Origin: Stutzerimonas kunmingensis
GTDB taxonomy: Bacteria > Pseudomonadota > Gammaproteobacteria > Pseudomonadales > Pseudomonadaceae
Direction of reading: 5' to 3'
DNA: 64,000 nucleotides
NCBI RefSeq assembly: GCF_002929225.1
Contig: NZ_PISM01000022.1
Coordinates: 620,001 to 684,000, forward strand
The first letter of the stretch is position 1; every line of letters begins with the position of its first letter. The translations under genes were made by a program, and so were the position numbers. Positions 34,961 to 45,812 of this stretch are shown here, piece after piece. The notes under the pieces were generated by a model. It was not told the DNA's origin, did not search any database, and saw only the letters and a list, made by a program, of their open reading frames with translations.

Positions 34961-35089
34961 GGTGGAAAACGCTTCGCGGTTTTCCACCCGACGATGACCG
35001 TGGGCAGGGTGGAAATCGCCGAAGGCATTTCCACGCGGATCGCATCAGCAAGTAGGGTGGGTCGGGCGGCGTTCCGCTTCAGCCCACCC
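34961..35089. repeat. Cluster of three intergenic hairpins, including a GTAGGGTGG repeat
   Basis: Unit 1 is GGTGGAAAAC (34961-34970) with GTTTTCCACC (34979-34988). Unit 2 is GTGGAAAT (35009-35016) with ATTTCCAC (35027-35034). Unit 3 is GGGTGGG (35055-35061) with CCCACCC (35083-35089), preceded by GTA. All three fill the 170-bp gap between mpl and ubiX. Unit 3 shares its start with the repeat at 7151-7182. Confidence 0.75.
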
Positions 35090-35124
35090 GAACACGACCA
35101 AGCGGCTACAAAGGGAGCAGATAT

Positions 35125-35754
35125 ATGAGCGGACCGGAACGCATTACCCTGGCCATGACTGGCGCATCCGGCGCGCAGTATGGTTTGCGCCTGCTCGACT
35201 GCCTGATCCAGGAAGACCGCGAGGTGCATTTCCTGATCTCCAAGGCCGCGCAGCTGGTAATGGCTACCGAAACCGACGTGGTGCTGCCGGCCAAGCCGCA
35301 GGCGATGCAGGCATTCCTCTCGGAATACACCGGTGCCGCCGCCGGGCAGATCCGCGTGTTCGCCAAGGAGGACTGGATGGCGCCACCGGCCTCCGGCTCC
35401 GGTGCACCGACCTCCATGGTGGTGGTGCCTTGCTCCACTGGCACGCTGTCGGCAATTGCCACCGGCGCCTGCAACAACCTGATTGAGCGTGCCGCCGACG
35501 TTGCCCTCAAGGAGCGCCGCCAGCTGATCCTGGTCCCGCGCGAGGCGCCGTATTCGAGCATCCACCTGGAGAACATGCTCAAGCTGTCCAACCTTGGCGT
35601 AACCATCCTGCCGGCCTCGCCAGGCTTCTATCATCAGCCGCAGACCATCGACGACCTGGTCGATTTCGTCGTCGCGCGCATCCTCAATCTGCTCAACATC
35701 CCGCAGGACATGCTGCCGCGCTGGGGTGAGCACCATATCGTCAGCGACGACTGA
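35125..35754 (+). CDS. ubiX: Flavin prenyltransferase UbiX
   Basis: A 209-residue flavoprotein that adds dimethylallyl to FMN to make prenyl-FMN, the cofactor of the UbiD decarboxylase in ubiquinone synthesis. Visible are [59 protein letters not shown], and [56 protein letters not shown], all hallmarks of the UbiX/Pad1 family. GGGAG lies about 8 bases before the ATG at 35125. In pseudomonads ubiX commonly follows mpl. One base separates its stop from the YceK-like gene. Confidence 0.97.
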   Translation: MSGPERITLAMTGASGAQYGLRLLDCLIQEDREVHFLISKAAQLVMATETDVVLPAKPQAMQAFLSEYTGAAAGQIRVFAKEDWMAPPASGSGAPTSMVVVPCSTGTLSAIATGACNNLIERAADVALKERRQLILVPREAPYSSIHLENMLKLSNLGVTILPASPGFYHQPQTIDDLVDFVVARILNLLNIPQDMLPRWGEHHIVSDD

Positions 35755-35755
35755 C

Positions 35756-36046
35756 ATGCTCGGCCGAGCGCTGCTAGTCCTGGCGACGCTGAGCCTGCTC
35801 GGCGGCTGTGCCAGCGTGCGCACGTTGGACGCCGCCAAGCCTGGCGCGCCGATCATTTATTCCGGCACGCGCCTGGACTGGTACAGCCTCAACGGCGGCT
35901 GCTGCCCCGTGGATCGATTCGGTGCCATGCCGCCGAAATATGCCGCGCTGGATCTGCCCGCCAGCGCCCTGGTGGATACGCTGCTGCTGCCCTTCGCCGT
36001 GGCGGCGGAGTTGGGTGTCGGCCTCGGCGTGCGCGGCGGTCTTTGA
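35756..36046 (+). CDS. YceK/YidQ-family lipoprotein
   Basis: A 96-residue lipoprotein. [20 protein letters not shown] is a signal with lipobox LGGC. The mature part has [55 protein letters not shown]. The LD-P-S-DT-LLP pattern is that of YceK/YidQ proteins, small outer-envelope lipoproteins of unknown function. It starts one base after the ubiX stop, so the two are co-transcribed and probably coupled. Confidence 0.85.
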   Translation: MLGRALLVLATLSLLGGCASVRTLDAAKPGAPIIYSGTRLDWYSLNGGCCPVDRFGAMPPKYAALDLPASALVDTLLLPFAVAAELGVGLGVRGGL

Positions 36047-36134
36047 GCGGCGCGCCTTATTACTGATCTGGGTTCGGGCTGGCCTCCCGTGCAGCAGGCA
36101 TAATTTCCCCGTCTGCGGCACAAGGAGAACAGGT

Positions 36135-37982
36135 GTGAAAGACCGAACTCAGTTCCACATGAATTACTGGATGATCGCCATTCTGGTGTTTCTCGGCCTG
36201 CAGTACCTGCTGTCGATCCAGCAGGAGGTGGCGACCATCCCCTACAGCGAGTTCGAGCAGCACCTCAAGGAGGGCCGCGTCGAAGAGCTGGCGATCACCG
36301 AGCGACGCATCGAGGGCCTGCTCAAGGAGCCGCTGGCCAGCGGTCAGCGGCGGTTCATCAGCAATCGCGTCGAACCGCAGTTGGCCGAGCATCTGCAGCA
36401 GTACCCGGTGCGCTACACCGGTAAGGTGGAAAGCACGCTGGTGCGTGACCTGCTGTCGTGGATCGTGCCGGCCATGCTCTTCTTCGGCATCTGGCTGTTC
36501 CTGCTCAAGCGCATCGGCAGCGGCCTGGGCGGCGGCGGCATGATGCAGATCGGCAAGAGCAAGGCGCGTGTCTACGTCGAGACCGACATGAAGGTGAGCT
36601 TCGCCGATGTTGCCGGGGTCGACGAGGCCAAGGACGAGCTCAAGGAGATCATCGAGTTCCTCCGCGACCCGCAGACGTACGGTCGTCTCGGCGGGCGCAT
36701 GCCGAAAGGCGTGCTGCTGGTCGGGCCCCCGGGCACAGGCAAGACGCTGCTGGCGCGGGCCGTGGCCGGCGAGGCAAAAGTGCCGTTCTTCTCCATTTCC
36801 GGCTCCGAGTTCGTCGAGATGTTCGTCGGCGTCGGTGCCGCGCGGGTGCGTGATCTGTTCGAACAGGCGCGGGCCCAGGCGCCAGCGATCATCTTCATCG
36901 ACGAACTGGATGCCCTCGGCCGCGCCCGCGGCGCCGGACCATTGTCCGGCGGGCATGACGAGAAGGAGCAGACGCTCAACCAGCTGCTGGTGGAGATGGA
37001 CGGCTTCGATACCTCCAGCGGCTTGGTTCTGCTGGCGGCCACCAACCGCCCGGAAATTCTCGACCCGGCCCTGCTCCGCGCCGGCCGTTTCGACCGCCAG
37101 GTGCTGGTCGATCGGCCGGACAAGGTCGGGCGGGTGCAGATTCTCAATGTGCACCTGAAGAAGTCGCGTCTGGGTATCGATGTCGACCCGCAGGCCATCG
37201 CCGCGCTGACGCCGGGCTTTACCGGTGCCGATCTGGCCAATCTGGTCAATGAGGCGACGCTGCTGGCGACCCGGCGCAATGCCGAAGCGGTGGCCATGGA
37301 AGACTTCACCGCGGCCATCGAGCGGATCATCGCCGGGCTGGAGAAGCGCAACCGCCTGCTCAACCCGCGCGAACGCGAGATCGTCGCCTATCACGAGATG
37401 GGCCATGCGCTAGTGGCCATGGCGCTGCCGGGGGTCGATCCGGTGCACAAGGTGTCGATCATCCCGCGCGGCATGGGCGCACTGGGCTACACCATCCAGC
37501 GGCCCATCGAGGACCGCTTCCTGATGACCAGCGAGGAGCTGGAAAACAAGATGGCCGTGCTGCTCGGCGGGCGCGCGGCGGAATGGCTGGTGTTCGCCCA
37601 TCTGTCCACCGGCGCCGCGGACGATCTGGCCAAGGTCACCGACATTGCCCGGGCCATGGTCACCCGTTACGGCATGTCCAAGCGTCTCGGGCATCTGGCG
37701 CTGGAGCGTGAGCCGAACTCCTTCCTTGGCAACGAGGCGATGCTCGGCCTCAAGCCGCAACATGATTATGCCGAGAGCACCGCCACGGCGATCGACGAGG
37801 AAGTGCAGGAGCTGGTGCAGTCTGCATTCCAGCGCAGCCTGGGATTGCTCGAGGAGCGGCATGAACTGCTTGAGCGCTGCGCGCGTCGTTTGCTGCAGCA
37901 GGAGACGCTGGATGCCGATGAGCTGCGTGAGCTCAGCGCGGCTCCAGCCAGCGATCCGGTACAGGCACCCCCTCAGGCCTGA
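36135..37982 (+). CDS. FtsH-family AAA+ membrane protease (probable second FtsH)
   Basis: About 615 residues starting at a GTG ([20 protein letters not shown]). Helix 1 is residues 9-27, a short periplasmic part follows to about 105, and helix 2 is about 107-127. The AAA+ domain has Walker [10 protein letters not shown] near 197-204, Walker [14 protein letters not shown], the pore motif [13 protein letters not shown] and [22 protein letters not shown]. The protease centre reads HEMGH near residue 420 where classic FtsH has HEAGH; both His and the Glu are kept, so Zn binding should be intact. It is not beside the rlmE/folP genes that flank the housekeeping ftsH, so it is probably a paralog. 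Targets are unknown. AAGGAG lies about 8 bases upstream. Confidence 0.93.
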   Translation: MKDRTQFHMNYWMIAILVFLGLQYLLSIQQEVATIPYSEFEQHLKEGRVEELAITERRIEGLLKEPLASGQRRFISNRVEPQLAEHLQQYPVRYTGKVESTLVRDLLSWIVPAMLFFGIWLFLLKRIGSGLGGGGMMQIGKSKARVYVETDMKVSFADVAGVDEAKDELKEIIEFLRDPQTYGRLGGRMPKGVLLVGPPGTGKTLLARAVAGEAKVPFFSISGSEFVEMFVGVGAARVRDLFEQARAQAPAIIFIDELDALGRARGAGPLSGGHDEKEQTLNQLLVEMDGFDTSSGLVLLAATNRPEILDPALLRAGRFDRQVLVDRPDKVGRVQILNVHLKKSRLGIDVDPQAIAALTPGFTGADLANLVNEATLLATRRNAEAVAMEDFTAAIERIIAGLEKRNRLLNPREREIVAYHEMGHALVAMALPGVDPVHKVSIIPRGMGALGYTIQRPIEDRFLMTSEELENKMAVLLGGRAAEWLVFAHLSTGAADDLAKVTDIARAMVTRYGMSKRLGHLALEREPNSFLGNEAMLGLKPQHDYAESTATAIDEEVQELVQSAFQRSLGLLEERHELLERCARRLLQQETLDADELRELSAAPASDPVQAPPQA

Positions 37983-38003
37983 TGCGGCCTCAGGGCTGGC
38001 GAG

Positions 38004-39077
38004 TCAGTCGGCCTGGCGCTGGGCATGTTGCGCCAGCGCCCACTCGACATGCTCGCGTACCAGCTCCGAGGGGTCGTCGCGGCGCGCCTGGAGCGCTTCC
38101 AGCACCGGGATGCTTGACGGCGCGTTGCCCAGACCGACCGCCAGGTTGCGCAGCCAGCGCTGGTAACCAGCGCGGCGTAGCGGCGAACCCTCGGTGCGGC
38201 TGAGAAACTCCTCTTCCGTCCAGCGGAACAGGGTCGCCAGCTCGGCGTTGTCCAGGCTATGGCGTGGTTGAAAGTCACTCTGCTCGGTGGGGCGGGCGAA
38301 TCGGTTCCACGGACAGACGATCTGGCAATCGTCGCATCCGAATACGCGGTTGCCGATCTTGTCGCGCAGCTCGACGGGGATCGCGCCTTTCAGCTCGATG
38401 GTGAGATAGGAAATGCAGCGTCGCGCATCGAGTAGCCGCTCGCCGACGAAGGCATCGGTGGGGCAGACGTCCAGGCAGGCGTGGCAGCTGCCGCAGTGAT
38501 CGCGAGTCGTCGGTTCGTCGACCGGCAGCGCGATATCGACGAACAGTTCGCCGAGAAAGAACCAGCTGCCGGCCTTGCGGTTGAGCAGCAGGGTGTTCTT
38601 GCCGATCCAGCCGAGCCCGGCCTGCTGCCCGGCGGCCTTCTCCAGCACCGGCGCGCTGTCGACGAATGCGCGAAAGCCGAACGGGCCGACCATCTGCTGA
38701 ATGCGCTCGGCGAGCTGCTGGATGCGTTTGCGGATCAACTTGTGGTAATCGCGGCCCAGCGCGTAGCGTGACACATAGGCCTTCTCCGGACTTGCGAGCT
38801 GCTGCGTCATGCGTGTGTCGCCGGGCAGGTAGTCCATGCGCAGCGAGATCACCCTGAGCGTGCCCGGCACCAGTTCGTCCGGCCGCGAACGCTTGCTGCC
38901 GTGGGCGGCCATGTAGTCCATCTCGCCTTGATACCCGGCTGCCAGCCAGGCCTTCAGATGCGCTTCGTGCTCGCCGAGGTCGACATCGGTGATCCCCACC
39001 TGCTGGAAGCCGAGCTCACGCCCCCATTCCTTGATGGATTGGGCGAGGGCGGCGGGGTCGAGAGAGAGGCTGGACAT
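38004..39077 (-). CDS. queG: Epoxyqueuosine reductase
   Basis: A 357-residue B12- and Fe-S-dependent enzyme that reduces epoxyqueuosine to queuosine in tRNA. The cluster-binding sequences are CGSCHACLDVCPTDAFVGE and GCDDCQIVCPWNRFARP, two 4Fe-4S motifs. Upstream are YVSRYALGRDYHKLIRKR and FGFRAFVDSAPVLEKAAGQQAGLGWIGKNTLLLN, typical of QueG. A C-terminal HEAT-like part has RRAGYQRWLRNLAVGLGN. It is divergent from nnr with 54 bp between, the same arrangement as in many gammaproteobacteria. Confidence 0.97.
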   Translation of the reverse strand: MSSLSLDPAALAQSIKEWGRELGFQQVGITDVDLGEHEAHLKAWLAAGYQGEMDYMAAHGSKRSRPDELVPGTLRVISLRMDYLPGDTRMTQQLASPEKAYVSRYALGRDYHKLIRKRIQQLAERIQQMVGPFGFRAFVDSAPVLEKAAGQQAGLGWIGKNTLLLNRKAGSWFFLGELFVDIALPVDEPTTRDHCGSCHACLDVCPTDAFVGERLLDARRCISYLTIELKGAIPVELRDKIGNRVFGCDDCQIVCPWNRFARPTEQSDFQPRHSLDNAELATLFRWTEEEFLSRTEGSPLRRAGYQRWLRNLAVGLGNAPSSIPVLEALQARRDDPSELVREHVEWALAQHAQRQAD

Positions 39078-39131
39078 TGGAGAGCGGCATGACAGGCGGG
39101 TGCGTATAATTCTGCCAGACATTCCGCCGCG

Positions 39132-40637
39132 ATGATCCCTGCTCCGATGACCGATTCCCTGCCCGTCGCTCTGTATACCGCCGCCCAGGTGCGCGAACTC
39201 GATGCGCGCCTGATTGCCGCCGGCACTCCCGGTTTCGAATTGATGCAGCGTGCCGCTCATGCCGCATGGCGTGCGCTGCGTCGGCGCTGGCCGGATGCCG
39301 GGGCGGTCACCGTGCTGGCCGGACGTGGCAATAACGCCGGCGATGGCTACATCGTTGCGGCGCTGGCGCAGCGCTCCGGCTGGCAGGTGCGGGTGCTGGC
39401 GGTGGGCGATCCGCAAGCTTTGCAGGGCGATGCCGCGCAGGCCCTGGCCGAGGCACGGGCGAGCGGTGTGGCCGTCGAGCGCTGGCACTCCGAGGCGCCG
39501 CTGCAGGGCGTGCTGGTGGATGCGCTGCTGGGCACCGGCATTGCCGGTGACGTGCGCGAGCCCTATGTCGCCGCGATCGAGGCGATCAATGCCAGCGAAT
39601 TGCCGGTGCTGGCCATCGATCTGCCGTCCGGTCTGTGTGCGAACAGCGGGCGGGTGCTGGGCCATGCGGTGCGTGCCGACATCAGTGTTACCTTTATCGG
39701 CCTCAAGCTCGGCCTGTTTACCGCCGACGGTCCTGATCGCGTCGGCACCCTGGTGTTCGACGATCTGCAGGCCGATCCGGCGATCGTCGCGCAGGTGGCG
39801 AGCGAGGCCGTGCGCCTGGACCACGGCTCGCTCATACGTGTCGCGCCGCGCTCGCCAGTAGCGCACAAGGGCAGCTTCGGACAGGTGCTGGTGATTGGCG
39901 GCGATCTGGGAACTGGCGGCGCCGCACTGCTTAGCGCCGAGGCGGCATTGCGCTGCGGTGCGGGCATGGTGACGCTGGCAACACGCCCAGAGCATGTCAC
40001 CGCTTCGCTGGTGCGCCGCCCGGAAATCATGTGCAGTGGCGTCGAATCGACTTATGCGCTGACGGCGCTGGTCGAGCGCGCCGATGTATTGGTGGTCGGC
40101 CCTGGAATGGGTCAGGCGCCCTGGGGGCGTAGCCTGCTGTCGTTGGCGGCCCAACATGAGTCGCCCCAAGTGTGGGATGCCGATGCGCTTAACCTGCTGG
40201 CGGCTGGCAGCATCGAATTGCCGGCAGCGAGCGTAATCACGCCGCACCCGGGCGAGGCTGCGCGTCTGTTGCAATGCTCGGTGGCCGAGATACAGGCTGA
40301 TCGCCCCGCTGCGGCGCGTGCGCTGGCCCATCGCTACGCCTGCGTGGCACTGCTCAAAGGCGCCGGTACGCTGATCGCCGCCGCGGATGGGCGGCTGGCG
40401 CTCTGTGATCGCGGCCATCCGGCGATGGCCAGTGCCGGTTTGGGCGACGTGTTGGCCGGCGTGATCGGTGCGTTGCTGGCCCAAGACCTGACGCCATTCG
40501 ATGCGGCCTGCCTGGGGGCGTGGTTACACGCCTCCGCTGGCGAGTGCTTGGGTGAGCAGGGGCGCGGACTCGTCGCCAGCGATCTGATTCCCGTGATTCG
40601 TCAGTTGCTCGAGGAGCAGTCGCCATGCCGGAAGTGA
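39132..40637 (+). CDS. nnr: Bifunctional NAD(P)H-hydrate epimerase / ADP-dependent dehydratase
   Basis: A 501-residue fusion that repairs hydrated NAD(P)H. The N-terminal YjeF_N epimerase domain has [32 protein letters not shown] and [18 protein letters not shown]. The C-terminal dehydratase domain has [59 protein letters not shown] and [24 protein letters not shown]. It opens the nnr-tsaE-amiB-mutL-miaA operon and overlaps tsaE by 13 bp. The start could also be the ATG at 39147 ([14 protein letters not shown]); neither has a strong ribosome binding site. Confidence 0.96.
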   Translation: MIPAPMTDSLPVALYTAAQVRELDARLIAAGTPGFELMQRAAHAAWRALRRRWPDAGAVTVLAGRGNNAGDGYIVAALAQRSGWQVRVLAVGDPQALQGDAAQALAEARASGVAVERWHSEAPLQGVLVDALLGTGIAGDVREPYVAAIEAINASELPVLAIDLPSGLCANSGRVLGHAVRADISVTFIGLKLGLFTADGPDRVGTLVFDDLQADPAIVAQVASEAVRLDHGSLIRVAPRSPVAHKGSFGQVLVIGGDLGTGGAALLSAEAALRCGAGMVTLATRPEHVTASLVRRPEIMCSGVESTYALTALVERADVLVVGPGMGQAPWGRSLLSLAAQHESPQVWDADALNLLAAGSIELPAASVITPHPGEAARLLQCSVAEIQADRPAAARALAHRYACVALLKGAGTLIAAADGRLALCDRGHPAMASAGLGDVLAGVIGALLAQDLTPFDAACLGAWLHASAGECLGEQGRGLVASDLIPVIRQLLEEQSPCRK

Positions 40638-41095
40638 ATCTGTATGCCGCAGACGAGGCTGCCATGCTCGCGCTGGGCGCACGCATCGCTCAGGCGACCG
40701 GCGGTCTTGGCGTCATCTATCTGCATGGTGATCTCGGTGCGGGCAAGACCACGTTGTCGCGCGGCCTGATTCGCGGCTTCGGTCATGCGGGCAAGGTCAA
40801 GAGTCCGACCTTCACATTGGTCGAACCCTACGAGTTGGACGATGTGCAGGTTTACCACTTCGACCTGTATCGTCTGGTCGATCCGGAAGAACTGGAGTTC
40901 CTCGGCATCCGCGACTATTTCGAAGGCAATGCGCTGTGCCTGATCGAATGGCCGGAGCGCGGGGCCGGCATTTTGCCAAAGGCCGACATGGACATTACCA
41001 TTGCACCGCATGAGGCCGGCCGTACGCTGCGCCTGTCGCCCCACACCGCGCGGGGCGAAGCCTGGTGTGTCGCCCTGACCGACGGAGAGCTATGA
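40625..41095 (+). CDS. tsaE: tRNA t6A synthesis ATPase TsaE
   Basis: A 156-residue P-loop ATPase with [41 protein letters not shown] (Walker A plus the conserved SPTFTLV). [24 protein letters not shown] and [13 protein letters not shown] follow. With TsaB, TsaC and TsaD it makes N6-threonylcarbamoyladenosine at position 37 of ANN-decoding tRNAs. It overlaps nnr by 13 bp and amiB by ATGA. Confidence 0.97.
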   Translation: MPEVNLYAADEAAMLALGARIAQATGGLGVIYLHGDLGAGKTTLSRGLIRGFGHAGKVKSPTFTLVEPYELDDVQVYHFDLYRLVDPEELEFLGIRDYFEGNALCLIEWPERGAGILPKADMDITIAPHEAGRTLRLSPHTARGEAWCVALTDGEL

Positions 41096-42528
41096 ATAAC
41101 ATGGGTTTGGGTACGCGCATTCGCACCCTGATTGGTGGACTGGTGCTGTTGCTGATGGCAACCGACCTTCATGCCGCCAGCGATGTGCAGAGCGTGCGTC
41201 TGTGGCGTGCGCCGGACAACACCCGCCTGGTGTTCGATCTATCCGGCCCGGTCGAGCACAAGATCTTCACCCTTACTGCGCCTGATCGGCTGGTCATCGA
41301 CGTGACCGGCGCGACGCTCAAGGCCGAACTCGACAAGCTGCCGTTAAAGAACACGCCGGTCGCCTCCCTGCGCGCCGGCCAGCACGATGCCGACACACTT
41401 CGCGTGGTCGTCGATCTGCATGCGCCAGTAGCGCCGAAGAGCTTCAGTCTGGCGCCCAATCAGCAATACGGTCATCGCCTGGTGGTCGACCTCTTCGATC
41501 AGGCGACATCCGCTCGCGCCGCGACCCAGCCGCCAGCCACCGCTACCCCGGCGACGCCCGCCGCGCCGGTTTCCCCGACCCTGCCGGCGGTGAAGCTGCC
41601 GGCTACGGCGAGCAGCAAGCGCGACATCGTGATCGCCATCGACGCCGGTCATGGTGGCGAAGACCCCGGCGCGATCGGCCCCGGCAAGATCTACGAGAAA
41701 CACGTGGTGCTGCAGATTTCCAAGGAACTGCAACGGCAGATCAACGCCGACAAGGGTTTTCGAGCCGAGCTGGTGCGCACCGGCGACTACTTCATCCCGC
41801 TGCGCAAACGTACCGAGATCGCGCGCAAGAAGGGCGCCGATCTGTTCGTCTCGATCCATGCCGATGCTGCGCCGCGTTCGGCGGCCTACGGTGCCTCAGT
41901 GTTCGCCCTGTCTGACCGCGGTGCTACCTCGGAAACCGCGCGCTGGCTGGCCGACAGCGAGAACCGTTCCGACCTGATTGGCGGTGCCGGCAACGTCAGC
42001 CTGGGCGACAAGGATCAGATGCTTGCTGGTGTGCTGCTGGACCTGTCGATGACGGCTTCGTTGTCATCGAGCCTGAATGTCGGGCAGAAGGTATTGAGCA
42101 ACATGGGGCGCATCACTCCACTGCACAAGCGGCGGGTCGAACAGGCGGGCTTCATGGTGCTGAAGTCGCCGGATATCCCGTCGATTCTGGTGGAGACCGG
42201 CTTCATCTCGAACCCGTCCGAGGCCAAGAAGCTGCAGACAGCGAGCCACCAGCAGTCGCTGGCGCGCTCGATCCACAGTGGCGTAAGGCAGTTCTTCCAT
42301 GAGAATCCGCCGCCTGGAACCTATGTGGCCTGGTTGCGGGATTCCGGCAAGATCGCCAGTGCGCCGCGCGAGCACATCGTACGTTCCGGCGAGAGCCTGG
42401 CATTGCTCGCCCAGCGCTATCAGGTAAGCCTGACTTCCCTGCGCAGCGCCAACAATCTGCGCAATGACGTGATCAAGATCGGCCAGACGCTGAGCATTCC
42501 CGCCACCACGCTGGCCTCGCAACCATGA
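41092..42528 (+). CDS. amiB: N-acetylmuramoyl-L-alanine amidase
   Basis: A 478-residue periplasmic amidase that cuts septal peptidoglycan for daughter-cell separation. It has a signal peptide (residues 1 to about 29, [12 protein letters not shown]) and an N-terminal AMIN domain ([28 protein letters not shown]). A Pro/Ala/Thr-rich linker follows, then the zinc amidase_3 domain ([59 protein letters not shown]) and one C-terminal LysM repeat ([29 protein letters not shown]). The H, E, H and E residues of the zinc site are visible. The start is inside the tsaE stop (ATGA); its end overlaps mutL by ATGA. Confidence 0.97.
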   Translation: MNNMGLGTRIRTLIGGLVLLLMATDLHAASDVQSVRLWRAPDNTRLVFDLSGPVEHKIFTLTAPDRLVIDVTGATLKAELDKLPLKNTPVASLRAGQHDADTLRVVVDLHAPVAPKSFSLAPNQQYGHRLVVDLFDQATSARAATQPPATATPATPAAPVSPTLPAVKLPATASSKRDIVIAIDAGHGGEDPGAIGPGKIYEKHVVLQISKELQRQINADKGFRAELVRTGDYFIPLRKRTEIARKKGADLFVSIHADAAPRSAAYGASVFALSDRGATSETARWLADSENRSDLIGGAGNVSLGDKDQMLAGVLLDLSMTASLSSSLNVGQKVLSNMGRITPLHKRRVEQAGFMVLKSPDIPSILVETGFISNPSEAKKLQTASHQQSLARSIHSGVRQFFHENPPPGTYVAWLRDSGKIASAPREHIVRSGESLALLAQRYQVSLTSLRSANNLRNDVIKIGQTLSIPATTLASQP

Positions 42529-44402
42529 GCGAGGTGCCGCGCATCCAGCTGCTAAGTCCGCGGCTGGCGAACCAGATTGCCGCCGGCGAGGTGGTGGAAC
42601 GCCCGGCCTCGGTGATCAAGGAGCTGCTGGAAAACAGTCTGGATTCGGGCGCGCGACGCATCGATGTGGACATCGAGCAGGGCGGGGTCAAGCTGCTGCG
42701 AGTGCGCGACGACGGCTGCGGCATTCCGCCGGACGATCTGCCGCTGGCCCTGGCGCGTCACGCCACCAGCAAGATTCGTGATCTGGAAGACCTCGAACGG
42801 GTCATGAGTCTGGGTTTTCGGGGCGAAGCGCTGGCTTCGATCAGTTCCGTCTCGCGTCTGACCATGACTTCACGCACCGCCGATGCCAGCGAGGCCTGGC
42901 AGGTGGAGACCGAGGGGCGTGAAATGGAAGCGCGGGTGCAGCCCGCGGCGCATCCAGTGGGCACCTCGGTGGAGGTGCGCGATCTGTTCTTCAATACGCC
43001 GGCGCGACGCAAGTTTCTGCGCACCGAGAAGACCGAATTCGATCACCTTCAGGAAGTCATCAAGCGCCTGGCGCTGGCGCGTTTCGACGTGGCCTTCCAT
43101 CTGCGCCACAACGGCAAGGTCGTGCTGGCGCTGCGCCAGGCCGAAGACGATGCGGCGCGCGCGCGTCGTGTCGCTTCGGTATGCGGGCCGGCGTTCCTCG
43201 AGCAGGCGCTGCCCATCGAGATCGAGCGTAACGGCTTGCGACTGTGGGGCTGGGTCGGGCTGCCGACCTTCTCGCGCAGTCAGGCGGATCTGCAGTATTT
43301 CTACGTCAACGGGCGCATGGTTCGCGACAAGCTGGTGGCCCATGCGGTACGCCAGGCCTATCGCGATGTGCTGTTCAACGGCCGGCACCCGACGTTCGTG
43401 CTGTTCCTCGATGTCGACCCGGCGGTGGTGGACGTCAACGTGCACCCGACCAAGCATGAAGTGCGCTTCCGCGACAGCCGCATGGTGCATGACTTCCTTT
43501 ACGGCACGCTGCATCGCGCGCTGGGGGATGTGCGGCCGGAAGATCAGCTCGCGGCACCGGCCAGCGTCACGCCGATGACGCAGGTTTCCGGACTGGCCGC
43601 TGGCGAGTTCGCCGGGCAGAACGAAATGAGTCTGGCGGCCAGCGTGCTTGAGCGGCCCCAGGGTGATACGTCGTCCTGGCGCGGCGCAGGGGCCGGTTAT
43701 CAGGCGCCACGGCCAGCTTCGGCCGGCTATACCGCCGAAGCTCAGGGTGCTTATCGCGAGTTCTTCACGCCGTTGCCCGAAAGCGGTCCCGCGGCACTGC
43801 CGGCGAGTCAGGATGACGTGCCGCCGCTGGGGTATGCGCTGGCGCAGCTCAAGGGCGTCTACATCCTCGCCGAAAATGCCCAGGGCATGGTGTTGGTTGA
43901 CATGCACGCCGCTCACGAACGCATCACCTATGAGCGACTGAAAGCCGCCATGGCCAGCGAAGGCTTGCGCGGGCAGCCATTGCTGGTGCCTGAGTCGATT
44001 GCGCTGAGTCAGCGTGAAGCCGACTGCGCCGAAGAGCACGGGCAATGGTTTCAGATGCTGGGTTTCGAGCTGCAACGACTGGGGCCGGAAACCTTGGCGA
44101 TTCGACAGATCCCGTCGCTGCTCAAGCAGGCCGAAGCGACCCGGCTGGTCCGCGACGTGTTGGCCGATCTGCTTGAGTACGGCACCAGTGACCGTATTCA
44201 GGCCCATCTGAACGAGCTGCTGGCGACCATGGCGTGTCATGGCGCAGTGCGCGCCAACCGGCGGCTGACGGTGCCCGAGATGAACGCCTTGCTGCGCGAT
44301 ATGGAACATACCGAGCGCAGCGGGCAGTGCAATCACGGGCGTCCGACCTGGACGCAGCTCGGCATGGACGAACTGGACAAGCTGTTCCTGCGCGGTCGCT
44401 GA
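42525..44402 (+). CDS. mutL: DNA mismatch repair protein MutL
   Basis: A 625-residue MutL. The N-terminal GHKL ATPase has [53 protein letters not shown] and [16 protein letters not shown]. The C-terminal dimer domain carries [18 protein letters not shown], matching the nicking-endonuclease motif DxHAxxExxxxE found in pseudomonad MutL and absent from E. coli. [12 protein letters not shown] and CNHGRPTW are further parts of the metal site. It therefore probably nicks the new strand itself, consistent with the absence of MutH in pseudomonads. It overlaps amiB by four bases. Confidence 0.98.
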   Translation: MSEVPRIQLLSPRLANQIAAGEVVERPASVIKELLENSLDSGARRIDVDIEQGGVKLLRVRDDGCGIPPDDLPLALARHATSKIRDLEDLERVMSLGFRGEALASISSVSRLTMTSRTADASEAWQVETEGREMEARVQPAAHPVGTSVEVRDLFFNTPARRKFLRTEKTEFDHLQEVIKRLALARFDVAFHLRHNGKVVLALRQAEDDAARARRVASVCGPAFLEQALPIEIERNGLRLWGWVGLPTFSRSQADLQYFYVNGRMVRDKLVAHAVRQAYRDVLFNGRHPTFVLFLDVDPAVVDVNVHPTKHEVRFRDSRMVHDFLYGTLHRALGDVRPEDQLAAPASVTPMTQVSGLAAGEFAGQNEMSLAASVLERPQGDTSSWRGAGAGYQAPRPASAGYTAEAQGAYREFFTPLPESGPAALPASQDDVPPLGYALAQLKGVYILAENAQGMVLVDMHAAHERITYERLKAAMASEGLRGQPLLVPESIALSQREADCAEEHGQWFQMLGFELQRLGPETLAIRQIPSLLKQAEATRLVRDVLADLLEYGTSDRIQAHLNELLATMACHGAVRANRRLTVPEMNALLRDMEHTERSGQCNHGRPTWTQLGMDELDKLFLRGR

Positions 44403-44481
44403 GTAATCCTCGCGGCGAACCGTGCTTGCAGCCGGCCGCCTGTCGCCGGAAACTATGCGGCCAAGACCGTCGAGCTTCCTG

Positions 44482-45453
44482 ATGTCCGCTCTCCCTCCTG
44501 CCATCTTTCTCATGGGGCCCACTGCGTCGGGCAAGACCGATCTTGCGTTGGAACTGGCGCGCTTGCTGCCCTGCGAGCTGATCAGTGTCGATTCGGCGCT
44601 GGTCTATCGCAGCATGGATATCGGCACGGCGAAGCCGTCGGCTGAGGTGTTGGCCGAGTTTCCCCATCGTCTGGTGGACATCCTCGACCCGGCCGAGAGC
44701 TACTCGGCTGCAGAGTTCAGCGCAGATGCCCTGGCGGCCATGGCCGAGATCAGCGCGGCTGGCCGAATTCCTCTGCTGGTTGGCGGCACCATGTTGTATT
44801 TCAAGGCGTTGCAGGAAGGACTCGCCGATATGCCGGCAGCTGACCCGTTGCTACGTGCCGAGCTCGAGGCGCTGGCCGCGACGCAAGGGTTGCAGGTGCT
44901 GCACGATCAGCTGGCCCAGGTGGATCCGGAGTCGGCAGCGCGCATTCATCCTAACGATCCGCAGCGGCTGGTACGCGCACTGGAGGTATATCGCGTCAGC
45001 GGCTTGACCATGAGCGAGCACCGCGCCCGACAAAGGTCGCAAAAAGCCGTCGCAGACGCTCCAGGCTCAGGAGTCTTGCCTTATACTGTCGCGCAACTGT
45101 GCATCGCCCCCGCACAACGCCACATCTTGCATGAACGCATCGAGAGACGTTTCCTGCACATGGTTGAACAGGGCTTTGTCGAAGAGGTCGAAGCCCTGAG
45201 GAATCGGGGTGATCTGCACCTTGGCATGCCGTCGATTCGAGCGGTTGGTTATCGTCAGGTCTGGGAATATCTGGACGGATCATTGACCCGAGAGGAAATG
45301 GTGGAGCGCGGCATCATCGCAACCCGGCAACTGGCCAAACGGCAGTTCACCTGGTTGCGAAGCTGGGGGGAGATGCACTGGCTGGACAGTTTGTCCCGCG
45401 ACAATCTGCCGCGCGCATTGAAATACCTGCAATCGCTCTCCATATTGAGCTGA
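44482..45453 (+). CDS. miaA: tRNA dimethylallyltransferase
   Basis: A 323-residue enzyme that prenylates A37 of UNN-decoding tRNAs. It has [19 protein letters not shown] (P-loop), [51 protein letters not shown] and the C-terminal [18 protein letters not shown] and [14 protein letters not shown] segments. The length of 323 is typical with the ATG at 44482 ([12 protein letters not shown]). A start at 44455 would add 9 residues. It uses DMAPP from the MEP pathway that dxs begins. It is followed by hfq after 93 bp. Confidence 0.97.
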   Translation: MSALPPAIFLMGPTASGKTDLALELARLLPCELISVDSALVYRSMDIGTAKPSAEVLAEFPHRLVDILDPAESYSAAEFSADALAAMAEISAAGRIPLLVGGTMLYFKALQEGLADMPAADPLLRAELEALAATQGLQVLHDQLAQVDPESAARIHPNDPQRLVRALEVYRVSGLTMSEHRARQRSQKAVADAPGSGVLPYTVAQLCIAPAQRHILHERIERRFLHMVEQGFVEEVEALRNRGDLHLGMPSIRAVGYRQVWEYLDGSLTREEMVERGIIATRQLAKRQFTWLRSWGEMHWLDSLSRDNLPRALKYLQSLSILS

Positions 45454-45534
45454 CACTGCGAATTGACCGTCTATTCTCAGACAAGTGGATCGTCGGTTGT
45501 ACTTTTAGAACACTAATGAAAACAGATCCTCTAA

Positions 45535-45801
<267 letters not shown>

Positions 45802-45812
45802 GGTAGGTTTCT

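Noticed and set aside
38004-40484. 826-residue reading of queG with a long N-terminal extension
   Set aside because: The extension is antisense to nnr and tsaE and has no domain; the ATG at 39077 gives a standard QueG.
45463-45525. Sigma-70 promoter just upstream of hfq
   Set aside because: TTGACC and TTGTAC boxes are present, but no acceptable -10 lies at 16-18 bp from either, so I do not call a promoter.
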